From assembly GCA_038501195.1 (NCBI GenBank), contig JBBPUQ010000009.1, forward strand, positions 2,852,001-2,916,000: a DNA stretch of 64,000 nucleotides, read 5' to 3'. Below the pieces are notes generated by a model. It worked only from the letters and a program-made list of their open reading frames with translations. It was not told where the DNA came from and did not search any database. The position numbers were made by a program, and so were the translations under genes. Below, piece by piece: positions 23,101 to 33,500 of the stretch. Position 1 is the first letter of the stretch. Every line of letters starts with the position of its first letter. This stretch comes from Nemania diffusa. Its lineage: Eukaryota; Ascomycota; Sordariomycetes; Xylariales; Xylariaceae.

Positions 23101-26100
23101 GAAGTGAGGTCAAAACACTCCGGGCAAGGTCGCCTTCTGGTTGCCCCGAGAGGAGGTAGACCGTAGGGTTAGCCTCCCATTTGATATTAGGGGAAGCGAC
23201 CATTGTGACATTAGCTTGGAATGGCACTTCATCGTCGAAAATCGAGGCATCCGGAGATGAAAACCCAGCTGCTTGAAGTTCCTCAGCCCATCGCTTAGGT
23301 GACACGTAGGGTTCTTGGAGTCTGCCGTCCTCCTCGCCTAGCCACCACCCAGGAAGAAGCCCCATTATGAAGTTAAGCCATTTAACCGTCATATACATCT
23401 CCTGCAGCAAAAGCCTCCCGTCAGGACGTAAGAGCTTTCGCACATTAGCTAAAGTTTGTCTAATATTTGGCGTGACGTGGAGAACGTTGGCAGCGATGAT
23501 CAAGTCGAATGAGTTGAGCTCAAACCCCTGTTCAAGTGGGTCCACGGAGACGTCTAGCGTCCGGAACTGCATACGGGACCCAAGCTGGCCGAAGCGTTCC
23601 TTCGCAGCAGGAAAGAAGCCAGCGGAGACATCGGTATACGTGTAAGAATAAAATGTCTCGAGACCACGGAGTACGACGTCCGTAGTAGCGCCTGTACCGG
23701 CCCCGATTTCTAGCACGCGAAGATGAGGTGTTCGATGGCTCAACAGACGGAGCCAGGGCCTGTAGTCCCACTGATTGCCGAGACTATAAATCTCGCCTAG
23801 CGCGTTGTCTTGACGAATAATCTCCAGCCCGTCTATATCGCCACTCAGGATACCCCCAAGAGACTCGTACACACGGCAAACAACCTTGCCAATTGTGGCG
23901 TATTCGGTTTCGAGGACGAGCTGGAGATATTGCGCAATGCGACTAGGCCGCGTCTCAGGCGAAAGCTGAAGCAGCTCGTGTACCTCCGCATCGTCTAGAA
24001 GGGGGTATCCTTCCTTCTCAGCCAGTGTAACCTGTTCTGAGATCCATTCTAGGTACTTGACTAGATGCGGCTGTGTCTCAGCAATCCGTGTCTCTTTCCT
24101 TCCTAGCTCATCCCGCGCGGAAATACAGCAGAGGAGCACAAGCTTCTGTAATCTGAAATATGCCTCTCTTACTTCCTTGTGAGAGTGCAATAATTGGCTA
24201 GCATCCTGAAAGTCGATATCCGGCTTCCAAAGCAGCCGGCCGCCAGCGTGTGTGTCTTTGCCCCGGCTCTCCCCGTCATCTAAGGGTGTTAACTTTACGT
24301 CCTTCAATTGAATCACCACGGCCTGAGCGGCGTCGACGCCGACGCATGTCCCTACTATTGTTCCGTTCGGTAGAACATCAGCTGTAGCTTCGACAATAAC
24401 CTCACCTTTGGGGCTCTTGAAATAGGCTTCGCCGATATAAGTCGGCACGGCCTTGCGGTGGAATGAGCGGGCCTGGCCGCGTGCAGCAGCAGCTGACAAG
24501 AGCTGCATACAAGCATCCGAGGTAGCAGGATGTACGTAGTAGACAGCCCCATCTTGAGGTTCGGGTTCGGAAACAACATCAAAGCGTAAGTCTGCGACAG
24601 CAACATTGCGGATTAGATTTGTAGAGATGCGGCCAAGCCCTTGAAACTGCGGACCGTAATTCAGACCGACGCTACGCATAGCCTTGTACCAGTATGCTGG
24701 CTCGACTTCCCTTGGGAGGTGAGTGATTGACCTCTTCTGCTCGAGAAAGTTACCGCTGCCAGCCTTGACAAGGCCAAAGCAATGCTTAACCCAAGAACTC
24801 GATGTCTCATCGTAGGAAGAAATGGTAAATTCATGCCAGGATGAGTCCAAGCTATTGGTTAGCTTATGAGGACGTAGTGACAAGATGGTTTCTGTTGGTT
24901 CAGGGCCCAAGATCAATGCCGACGCGATTGTGACTTGACTCAACGTAACATCTTGAGTCCCAGAAAGCTGCCTCATAGCCAGCGCTACCCACAGGTAAAG
25001 TAATTATTTGACTGACTGTCAATTAATTGACCCAATCCAGTCCAAATAATCGTTTTAAAATTGATTGTAGGTAAAGTAATAATTCTTTACCTGACTTGTT
25101 ACTTGTCAATTACTTCCAATTAATTTTCCTATTTTTTTAAAAATATTTTTTGTTGTTTTTTTAGTAAAAAGAAGCCTTCTTTTCCTAGGTAGGCTGGGTG
25201 GCACCCTGTTTTTATTCAGCCACATACACAGCCACCTACTAAGCCACTTACCAAGCCACTTACCTAGCCACTTACCTAGCCACTTACCTAGCCACTAACT
25301 TAGCCACTTACATCTACTTAGCCTACATTCTACTACCTTACCTACCAACCACCCTACTAACCACCCTACTTACCACCCTACTTACCACCCTACCTACCAC
25401 CCTACCTACCACCCTACCTACTTACCTACCTACACCTACCTACACCTACCTACCTACCTTGCTTTCTACAATCTGTACGCTTTATGTACATTGCTTGAGT
25501 TACTTGGTCAATTAACTTGATCAATCCAGTCAATAGATTCAGGCAAGTCAGTCAAACAAGCGTTTTTTGCGATCAATTCAGGTAAAACAAGTCAAGAGGC
25601 TATTATTTGACTGACTTTACCTGTGGGTAGCGCTGCTCATAGCCTCAGCCGCCATAGCCAAGTATCCAGTGCCTGGAAACACTACGTCGCTACTAACTTT
25701 ATGATCGCGACACCAGGGAATACTGTCAAGTCGTAGGATATTCCGCCAACTAGGCTCTAATTGGCTCACCTCAACAACCTGGCTACCGAGGAGCGGGTGA
25801 CGTGCGGCGCGCCGCCCTCTATACTCCCGTGATATGCGGCTTTCGTACCAATATTTCGTGTCATGGTTCCAGGGATAGCTAGGTAGGCGAGGAACAACGC
25901 AACCAGGGGGGTTAATGGAGTCCAACCGTATCTCTAGGCCCCTGCAGAAGAGTTGGCCAGCGGTATTTAGTAGTGCTTCACTCTCGTTCTTAGAACGCAA
26001 TAGTGTAGGGACATATAAGGCTTTTTGGGCTTGGAGGTGGTTCAGTATTTGACGCAAAGGCCCTGACAGCGCAGAATGCGGTCCAATCTCAATTAAGACG

Positions 26101-29100
26101 CTGCCCAGACCTTGGAATTCCAGCAACTGTTTTACCCCTGTGTTGAAGAGAACGGGAGACTCAAGATTGGATCGCCAGTACGCAGCATCAAGTGACTCGC
26201 CCAGAGCCATATTTCCGGTCACTGTTGAAAAGAATGGCACTGAGGTGACTTTGCTAGATATATAAGGTGTGAGTTGACGCTCATAGTCCTCGCCTATCCT
26301 TTTCATGTGATCTACGAAATGGAATTAGTAAATATCAAAGCATATATAAATGGGAGTATCGCACGTGAATGGTATGCCATGTCTACTTGTAGACGTCTCG
26401 CAATCACGTCCGGGTGATCGTATTTAACGGCTTGAATAACTCTCACTATTTTATCCTCGTCCCCAGACAAGGTTATGTTAGAAGGACTGTTTTCACAGGC
26501 AATCACAACACCATCAACTAAGTATGGCTTGATATCGCTTGAGCCTAGGCCAATAGCCGCCATGGCTCCTGGCGTCTCATTTGACTGCCTAGTAGCCCTC
26601 CCACGGAGATAGCCGCAGATTATGGCCTCTTCCATCGTTAAAGCGCCGGAGGCATAAGCGGCAGCAATCTCACCACTCGAGTGTCCGAGGACAGCAGCAG
26701 GCATGATGCCCCAGTCCCGGAGAACGTTCACCACCATTATCTGAACTGCAGCGCAGAGTGGCTGGGAAAACTCGGCCTTGTAGACTTGGCTAGAGTCCTT
26801 CGATCGTAATAGCTCTTCTATGATAAATACGAGTCAGCTAATTACACATCTCGTCTCCGATTTTCGCATACCTGAGAGACTCCAGCTTGGCGCGAGTTCT
26901 TGGTCAAGTGCTGAGAGGGCATGTTCCATTAACTGAAGGGAATGCATGGCTACAGGATATTCCGACACAAGTGCCGCCCCCATAGTCGGCCATTGGGCTC
27001 CCTGGCCGGTGAAAATGAACACTAGGCTTGAAGCAACCGAATTAGATTTCACCGGGGTGGAAAACGAAATGTCTTTGTCGTTCGTGCTGCTGACAACGGC
27101 AAACGTCCGATACGGTAGGTGTTCACGACGCAAACTTAGCGTGTATGCAATATCACCAAGTTCCTCAGGGTGACTAGCGGTAAAATGGGCGCACTCCTCG
27201 GATCCGCGGCGTGTCGACTCGACGTCATTGGCAGTAAAGACTAAGAGGCGGTTACCCTTCGGGACGCTTGCGCCAGCTTTCGTAATCCCGAACGAGGCTG
27301 CAGAATCTATGATTACGTGGGCATTGGCGCCGCCGACACCAAATGAATTAACACTAGCACGTTCGTCGCGGTCTTGAGGCCACGGAACAGCTTCCGTTGG
27401 AACTCGAAGACCACCTTTAGCAAAGGGAACTATAGACATATTAGCATCTCATGATGTATTGGGGGCGTGACTGATTCATTACTATTTGGGTTTGGCCGTT
27501 GGAATTTGATGTTGGGTGGGATTGTTTTGTTCTCTAGTGCCATAATGCACTTAAGAAGCGAAGTAAGCCCCGATGCACCTTCAGAGTGGCCTAGATTTGG
27601 CTGAGAAAGGAGAGTCAGCAGTATTTCACGTGTCGGACGAAATAGGTGAAAGGCGTACAAACCTTGACAGATCCGATATAGACGCCACCTCCGTGGCCAA
27701 AGACATTGGCTACCGCCTTAGCTTCTTCTGGGTCGCCACTAGACGTTCCCGTAGCGTGACACTCGAAAAATCCTGTCCTATGTATTTCATTCTCAAGGCC
27801 GGCCGCAGCATATGAGGCACGAATGAGAGCTTCGCTAGAAGGATTCCGATATTAGGAACGACAGTTTATGGTAAAGAATTCATTCATTCAAAAAGTTTCG
27901 AGACTATTCAGAAACAGACCGAACGGCTAAAATAGGGGATGTAAAAATCAGAAAGACATACTGAGCATCCATACTGGGTTTCGTTAGACCTGAAGTCTTG
28001 CCATCACAATTACTCGCAGTAGCGCGTATTACGGCTCGGATTGGATTTCCATCGCGAAGGGCATCATCTAGTCGTTTCACGTAAACCATACTAATGGCTT
28101 CTCCACGGGCATAGCCGTCGGCATCAGCATCAAAGGATCTTGATGAGGCGCCTTTACTTAATACTCCAACATTGAACATAGTATCAACCTCTTAATCGTA
28201 CACGAAATTAGCATCGGCCATACGTTCGAGACGAGAATATTTGTCTTACTCGAAGGATTCATGATCAAGTTGCATCCCCCTATGAGAGCACTAGATATTT
28301 CGCCCTCCTGCAAAGCTTGGCAGGCTGTGTGAAGGCCATATAAGGAGGCCGAGCACCCCGTTCTCAACACCAAGCTACAGCCCAGTTAGCAAGCATCAAG
28401 TGGTACGCAAAAGACACGATGCATACCTCGGCCCTTTCAAGTTGTACTCGTAAGAAATTCTATTGGCTAAAATGAAGTCACCCGCGCCGGTAAGTTTATA
28501 AAGATGAAGATCTTGTCGGTCGTGATACTGAAGATCATTCCAGTCCTCTCCAAATGTGCCAATATAAACGCCCACATCTTTTCCGCGCCAGGATGTTTCG
28601 CCTGCGCTTTCAAAACATTCTCTAAAATATAGAATTAGTAGTGCGCAGGGGGATTCGTCAGGAAATAACTTGCCGAGTAAGTTCTAGAAGAATGCGTTGC
28701 TGTGGATCTACAATGCCTAGCTCTGCTCGTGTCATTGTAAAAAGACCTGAGTCAAAGGCTGCAAGGTCGAGATGGTCGAGCATGTAACCATGTGTTTTCC
28801 AATGAGGCGCTTCCGAGCCTACTAGGCCGGCCTTTTCTCCATCGTCAGGGGCGCCGGCGCCGCGAGGTGGCCGTGTGGTATATCGCTCGGCGGGAATAGG
28901 GGTACACCCATCACCTTTATTGAGAAGAAATTCCCAAAGTTGCTCGGGCGAGCTTATACCCCCAGGAAGTCGCGTGGCCATGCCACAAATAGCCACTGGA
29001 GTGGGCTCTTTGCTAGGGCTTGCATCTGAGTTTGAGTAGGAGTCTGATGTGAGGCTTGTCATAGACGAGCTCTCTATCACGAGAGGCCCAGGAGGTACTA

Positions 29101-29164
29101 GACTATGGTTATAGTCGTTCAACTTCTTGACAGAGACTTCAGCCATTGCGATAAACTTTGGCAA
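20176..29164 (-). CDS. Highly reducing type I polyketide synthase (KS-AT-DH-MT-ER-KR-ACP), interrupted by hAT element
   Basis: Coding blocks: 29164-28674, 28621-28427, 28374-28250, 28190-27962, 27834-27663, 27600-27483, 27429-26872, 26817-26365, 26311-25636, 24979-22490, 22335-21781 and 21717-20176. The gap 25635-24980 is a transposon, the others introns. With one 8-bp target copy left out, the blocks total 7,596 bases, 2,531 codons plus stop, normal for an HR-PKS. Residues are approximate. KS about 55-490: Cys 236 in TGCSAS, His in ECHATGT and NLGHSEG. AT about 580-900: GHSSGE. DH: catalytic His in [12 protein letters not shown] and Asp in SDACMQ. C-methyltransferase: [11 protein letters not shown] near 1427. 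[22 protein letters not shown] near 2144, Tyr in [19 protein letters not shown] near 2484. There is no thioesterase, as usual for this class. The enzyme would build a reduced, methylated polyketide; the product is unknown. All active sites look intact, so the insertion is the only visible lesion. A second in-frame ATG lies at 29146. Confidence 0.93.
24980..25635. mobile_element. Non-autonomous hAT-type element (MITE-like, 656 bp)
   Basis: The two ends are a perfect 22-bp inverted repeat starting CAGCGCTACCC and ending GTAAAGT. The element is flanked by a perfect 8-bp direct duplication CTCATAGC at 24972-24979 and 25636-25643. An 8-bp duplication and termini starting CAG are the hallmarks of the hAT superfamily. 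ATTATTTGACTGAC occurs near both ends in direct orientation (25003-25016, 25602-25615), with CAATCCAGTC and GTCAATTAA motifs inside them, like hAT subterminal transposase-binding repeats. There is no transposase frame, so movement would need an enzyme from elsewhere. It sits in the DH coding sequence of the PKS and brings a stop codon just inside the element. Because target copy and element add 664 bases, the downstream PKS reading frame is also shifted relative to the upstream one. Confidence 0.9.
25218..25462. repeat. 12-bp minisatellites inside the hAT element
   Basis: Two adjoining tandem arrays of 12-bp period. The first has AGCCACTTACCT-like units (about seven, 25218-25312). The second has ACCACCCTACYT-like units (six CCC runs, about 25347-25420). 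They are followed by CTACCTACAC units. The plus strand is pyrimidine-rich and almost free of G, so the PKS coding strand carries regularly spaced GGG runs. The array forms the internal body of the element. Confidence 0.85.
28622..28673 (-). other. GC-AG intron in the PKS KS domain
   Basis: The only frame-preserving join between PKS blocks 1 and 2 uses a GC donor (GCAAGT) at 28673 and a TTTTAG acceptor ending at 28622, 52 nt. It yields [12 protein letters not shown], the expected KS sequence. The nearby GT (GTTATT, four bases downstream of the GC) would give an early stop. GC-AG introns with a strong GCAAGT donor are a known minority class. Confidence 0.75.
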
Positions 29165-30136
29165 GAACAGAGGAAAGAAGAATATAGCACGATGTTGTTT
29201 GTTCAGTTGCTCAACAACTTACAAAACAAGTGGGTGTGTATGTGTGCCTAGAAATACTCAACATAGAAACGTCAAATTCGGATAAGGAGTTGACTCAAGT
29301 TTCTATTTTGAGCCGAGACACAGGTGGTCCTTAGGTCAAGGCCTAAAAGAGTAATATACTCACTTTATGCATCACTTACAGAATTACCCCAGCACGTTTA
29401 CTGCTGCATTCTCACCCTCGCGGATGCTTATCCATTGTGTCCTACATAGTACACTTGAAGCCGCAGGTAAACATGCAGAGCTTCCCAACCCCATGGCCAT
29501 AATGTTCAGAATCAGCAGGCTATCCGCAATAGGCTCTAGACATATACCACCAAATGCCTAGTAGTGTAGTATTCGACTGTTGCAGAGCCGATTATAGAGC
29601 AATGTCTTCGTTCCGTAGCGAATAGATGCGTCAGGAAAAGGGTATGAGATTTGCTACCCTCACACCCCCCATCTCCCGGCTATCTCCCTCGATCAGACGG
29701 TGCAACATATCTCCAAGATTCGAGGTTAACTCAAGGGACCCTTATGTGGCGCGCGTGTGGCTTCTCGCTAGAGCGATGCACCATGTGCATCATCAGCGGA
29801 AGGAGCCCTAGAGGATTACCCTATAGGACTAGGTAAGTTACTTAACAATATCAATCAATTACGTATAGACACGATAGGAGAAGGATGGTACCGATCGGTC
29901 CGGAATGCGAAAAACGACGTCGTGAAAGGTGGGTCTGGTCTGGAATTGAGATGGAGAAACAAATAACCGCTAGTAAGGGCTTAGCCCAATAGGATCACCA
30001 GTATTCAGTTAGACTTGTGGACCGATACTTGATATTGTACACTATGGCGCGCTGACCGCAGTAGCATCCACTACACCGCATGCCCTAGTCTACCCTTAGG
30101 TGCTTAATCTACCTAGGTACCTGCTTATAAAGTTGT
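29165..30136. other. Intergenic, PKS upstream region
   Basis: Upstream of the PKS start. It should contain the PKS promoter. I see only short frames that look like chance, no RNA gene, and no transcription-factor gene. The transposon pair begins at about 30137. Confidence 0.5.
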
Positions 30137-30514
30137 TTCTACAGCACACTCCAGGGCACTATAATCGCAGTAAGTAGAACTTGTATTGAGGGAGCGTGAG
30201 CGTAGTAGGCTAATTTACGAGTTGCAGATAAGTCGATAGCTGGGCGTAAAAGTTACAGGTATTGCAGTAAGCTTTCGCAACTAGAGCGATAAAGCTTTAT
30301 AAACTAGCTTAAAACAGCTCAAACTAAAAAACAAAAAATAAAAAACTAAAAAACACAACTTGTTATTTTAGCTATTAATTTATCTTTTTCTGCTAGTTAT
30401 AAAAGAAGTAAGTAAATAAAAACAATGTTATAATTGTTACAATTATGCTTCGAAAAGTGTACGTTGTAGTATAAAAGTTGTATAATAAGCTTAGTAAGCT
30501 TGTAAAACTATTTA
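30137..30514. mobile_element. Short DNA-transposon copy (deletion derivative)
   Basis: About 378 bp. Its first 170 bases match the start of the next element and its last 90 bases match that element's end, so it looks like an internally deleted copy of the 6-kb element beside it. It starts TTCTACAG. The 6-kb copy ends with the complement CTGTAGAA (36533-36540), and ATAATCGCAG (30161-30170) has an inverted partner at 36470-36479. The left 170 bases keep normal GC, while the right part is AT-shifted by C-to-T and G-to-A changes. No coding sequence. Confidence 0.7.
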
Positions 30515-33500
30515 TTTATAGTACATTTTAAAGCACTATAATCGCAGTAAGTAGAACTTATATTAAAAAAGCGTAAGCGTAGTAAACTAATTTATAAATT
30601 GCAAATAAGTTGATAACTAAACGTAAAAGCTACAAGTATTGCAGTAAGCTTTTGTAACTAAAGCAATAAAGCTTTATAAACTAGCTTAAAACAGTTTAAA
30701 CTTACGTTTAATTTAGTTGTTTTTGTTAGTTTTAATGTAGTATATATAAAATTACTGCTATTTTATACTATTTGTACTAGTTTTTACTGTTTAATTAACG
30801 CTGTTTTTTACTATTTTTTAACAGTATAAATAGATCTTTTCTTTTTTTTTTTGCTAGCTTTTTTTTTTTTTTTTTTATTTTTATTAACTATTTCAGTAAG
30901 TAAAAGAATTAGTTCTACAATATATTAACAATATATTAATAAATAGTAACTGCGCTTTTTTTTTGTTTTTTATTTACGTTTACGTTTGTTTTGCATTGTT
31001 TTAATTTCAATTCATTAAATCAGCTTATTTTACTTTATTTACTTATTTAAACTATAAATACTATATATATAAAACAGGGTTTAGTACGTTATTAACACTT
31101 TATAGTTATTACAATAGTACTTCATAAAAACTTTATTAGCGCTGCTGCTACTACTACTGCTGCAGCTACTGCTACTTGTAAAAAAGCGTTCGAACTACGC
31201 AAAAAAAGTAAATAAAAACGGTTTTTGTACGTTTTTTCCGTTTTTGCTCTGCTACTTTTACATACTAGTTTTAATTTGTTAAAACTATATAAGTTAAAAT
31301 TTTTTCAAGCATAAAAAAGCTAAAGTTTGCTGTAATAATTGTTTCAACTAAATTACTCAAATAAGTTTTACGAATTTTTTCTAACTTTTTTACAATACGT
31401 TTACGTTTTGTTAATACTGCGTTAAAAACTTGACAATTACTGCGTTATAAATACTAGTTCTAAGTTTAAAAAGTATATGTAATATATTGCTTTTTACAAA
31501 AAAAAAAAAAGAAGTAGCTGTATTACTATAAATAAAATTGATGTTTTGTACGCTGTATACGCTTTGTTAACGTGTTGCTAATACTACAACAGCTAAACAT
31601 CAACGGTTTAAAAGTTCGTACTTAATAAGTTATTTTTATTAACATTTAACAAACTGCTCAAGTTAAACGTACTTTTAAAAGTACTTGCGAGTTTTATAAA
31701 GTTGCAAATAAGTTCTATGTACTTTTTACGCTTTTTTTGTACTTTGTAAATTTGTTGTTAACAACTTGTAAAATTTTAATAAAAGCGCTTTAATATACTG
31801 TATATATTATACGTTCTAGTAGTTTTTTTAGTAGTACTATTGAAAAAACTTCGTTTATTTTTAACAAAACTTAAATTTTATATAGTATAAACATATCTGT
31901 TTTAGTTTGTAAAATCGACATTTAAAAAAACTGCAATATATACTTAAGTCGTTTTTAACTCGTTAAATTGTAATTTATAGTTAAATTACTTAGTACAAAC
32001 AAATAAATGCTTTTTTAACTTTAAGTTAGTTCTTTATATTTGATATAAGCTGTTTTGTAGTTATAAAACTGCTAAAAACGAAGTATTTTCAATTTGTTAA
32101 ATCGTTACTAACAAGCTTAAGCTTTAATAAACTTAGTAGTAATGTTTTAACTTAACTTAAAAAGTTTGCTTTTTTAAGTTTATTTTTATATAAAAACAAG
32201 TTATATAATAGCTATAAACAGTTCAAATGTATAGCTTAATCAACTTGTTAAACTACGTTTAACTTAATTGTACTTTTATTAACTTAATAAAAACGCTTTA
32301 TTAATTTAGCAGGTTTTTTTTTAAGTTAACTCTTTATATATAACAAAAGCTTGTATTATAGTTACAAATGCGTTAATTACGCAGCTTTTATAACTTGCTA
32401 AATTATTTCAGCTAAATTAAACTTAGCTAACTTAAAAAAAAACGCTTTAACTAGTTTAGCTAATTGTTACTTATATATTTAAATTAATTATTTGTATTTA
32501 ATACAAATTGTTTTTGTAGCTGCAATAAATTCGAAAACAAAGCTTTATAATATCGCTAAACTACATTTGAAAATTAATGCTTTAAAAGTTTGATTTTTGT
32601 TTTTAACATTTTTGTATTATATACATATTATATAGCACTTCTTTTAAAGCTATACTTTGTATATATACTGCAAAAAATTTTTAAGTTCGCAAGCTGATTT
32701 TGTAATATAATTAATACTTTACGCTTCAAAAAAGCACTTATACAAAGTTAAAATAAAAGCGTATTATTTAATATATAGTTTAAATTGCTATTTCAATTAA
32801 GCAATTTATTTATATAATGTACTAAGTATATAAAGCTTTTTGTTGCTTCAATTACAATGTTTATACTAGTTCAATTTTTATTTGTTTTGCTAGCACAAAA
32901 AAATAAACAGAAATAGTTTTTTAAAACTAAAAATTATATGCAATTTTTTATTAATTTAATAGCTTTAAATTTGTAGCTATTAGTAGCTTTTTTATTTGTA
33001 TATGTTATTTTTTCAAAGTGTAAAAAGCTGTACTATACTAGTATAAATGCTGCGTTAGCAACTTGTATATTATATACATTTTTTTTACGTGTTGCTTTAT
33101 TGCTAACTAGTTGTTTTAGTAATTTTAACAAAATCGGCTACTTTTTAAAACTGCGGTTCAAATATAAAAATAAATAAGTAGCACTTTAAATTAACTGCTA
33201 AACATAAAAGCTTTTAAATACTGCAGTATCGAGGCATAAATTTATATAAACTAATCGAAAAACTAAAAAGTATAATATTAGCGTTGAGTTTTAAACTCTA
33301 TTTTATATGCAGCTATATGCTCTATTGAATATATATTAAGCTAAAACTTCTTTTTGTACTAGCTACAGCACAACGTTTCGTTTTAAGCACTAGTTTTTAA
33401 AGCGTTTTATAGCTGATTCGTATACTTAGCAGGTCGATTCTGCTATACTAGCTTATAACAGCTATATATAGTTTTTGTTTTTAATAAAACGAGCTATTTG

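Noticed and set aside
20164..24606. Plus-strand and alternative frames across the PKS gene
   Set aside because: They are antisense or out-of-frame shadows of conserved PKS domains.
24980..25635. The PKS gap as a long intron
   Set aside because: Perfect terminal inverted repeats and an 8-bp target duplication show a transposon. The donor in the terminal repeat and the last acceptor do not restore frame, and 656 nt is far longer than the other PKS introns (52-154 nt).
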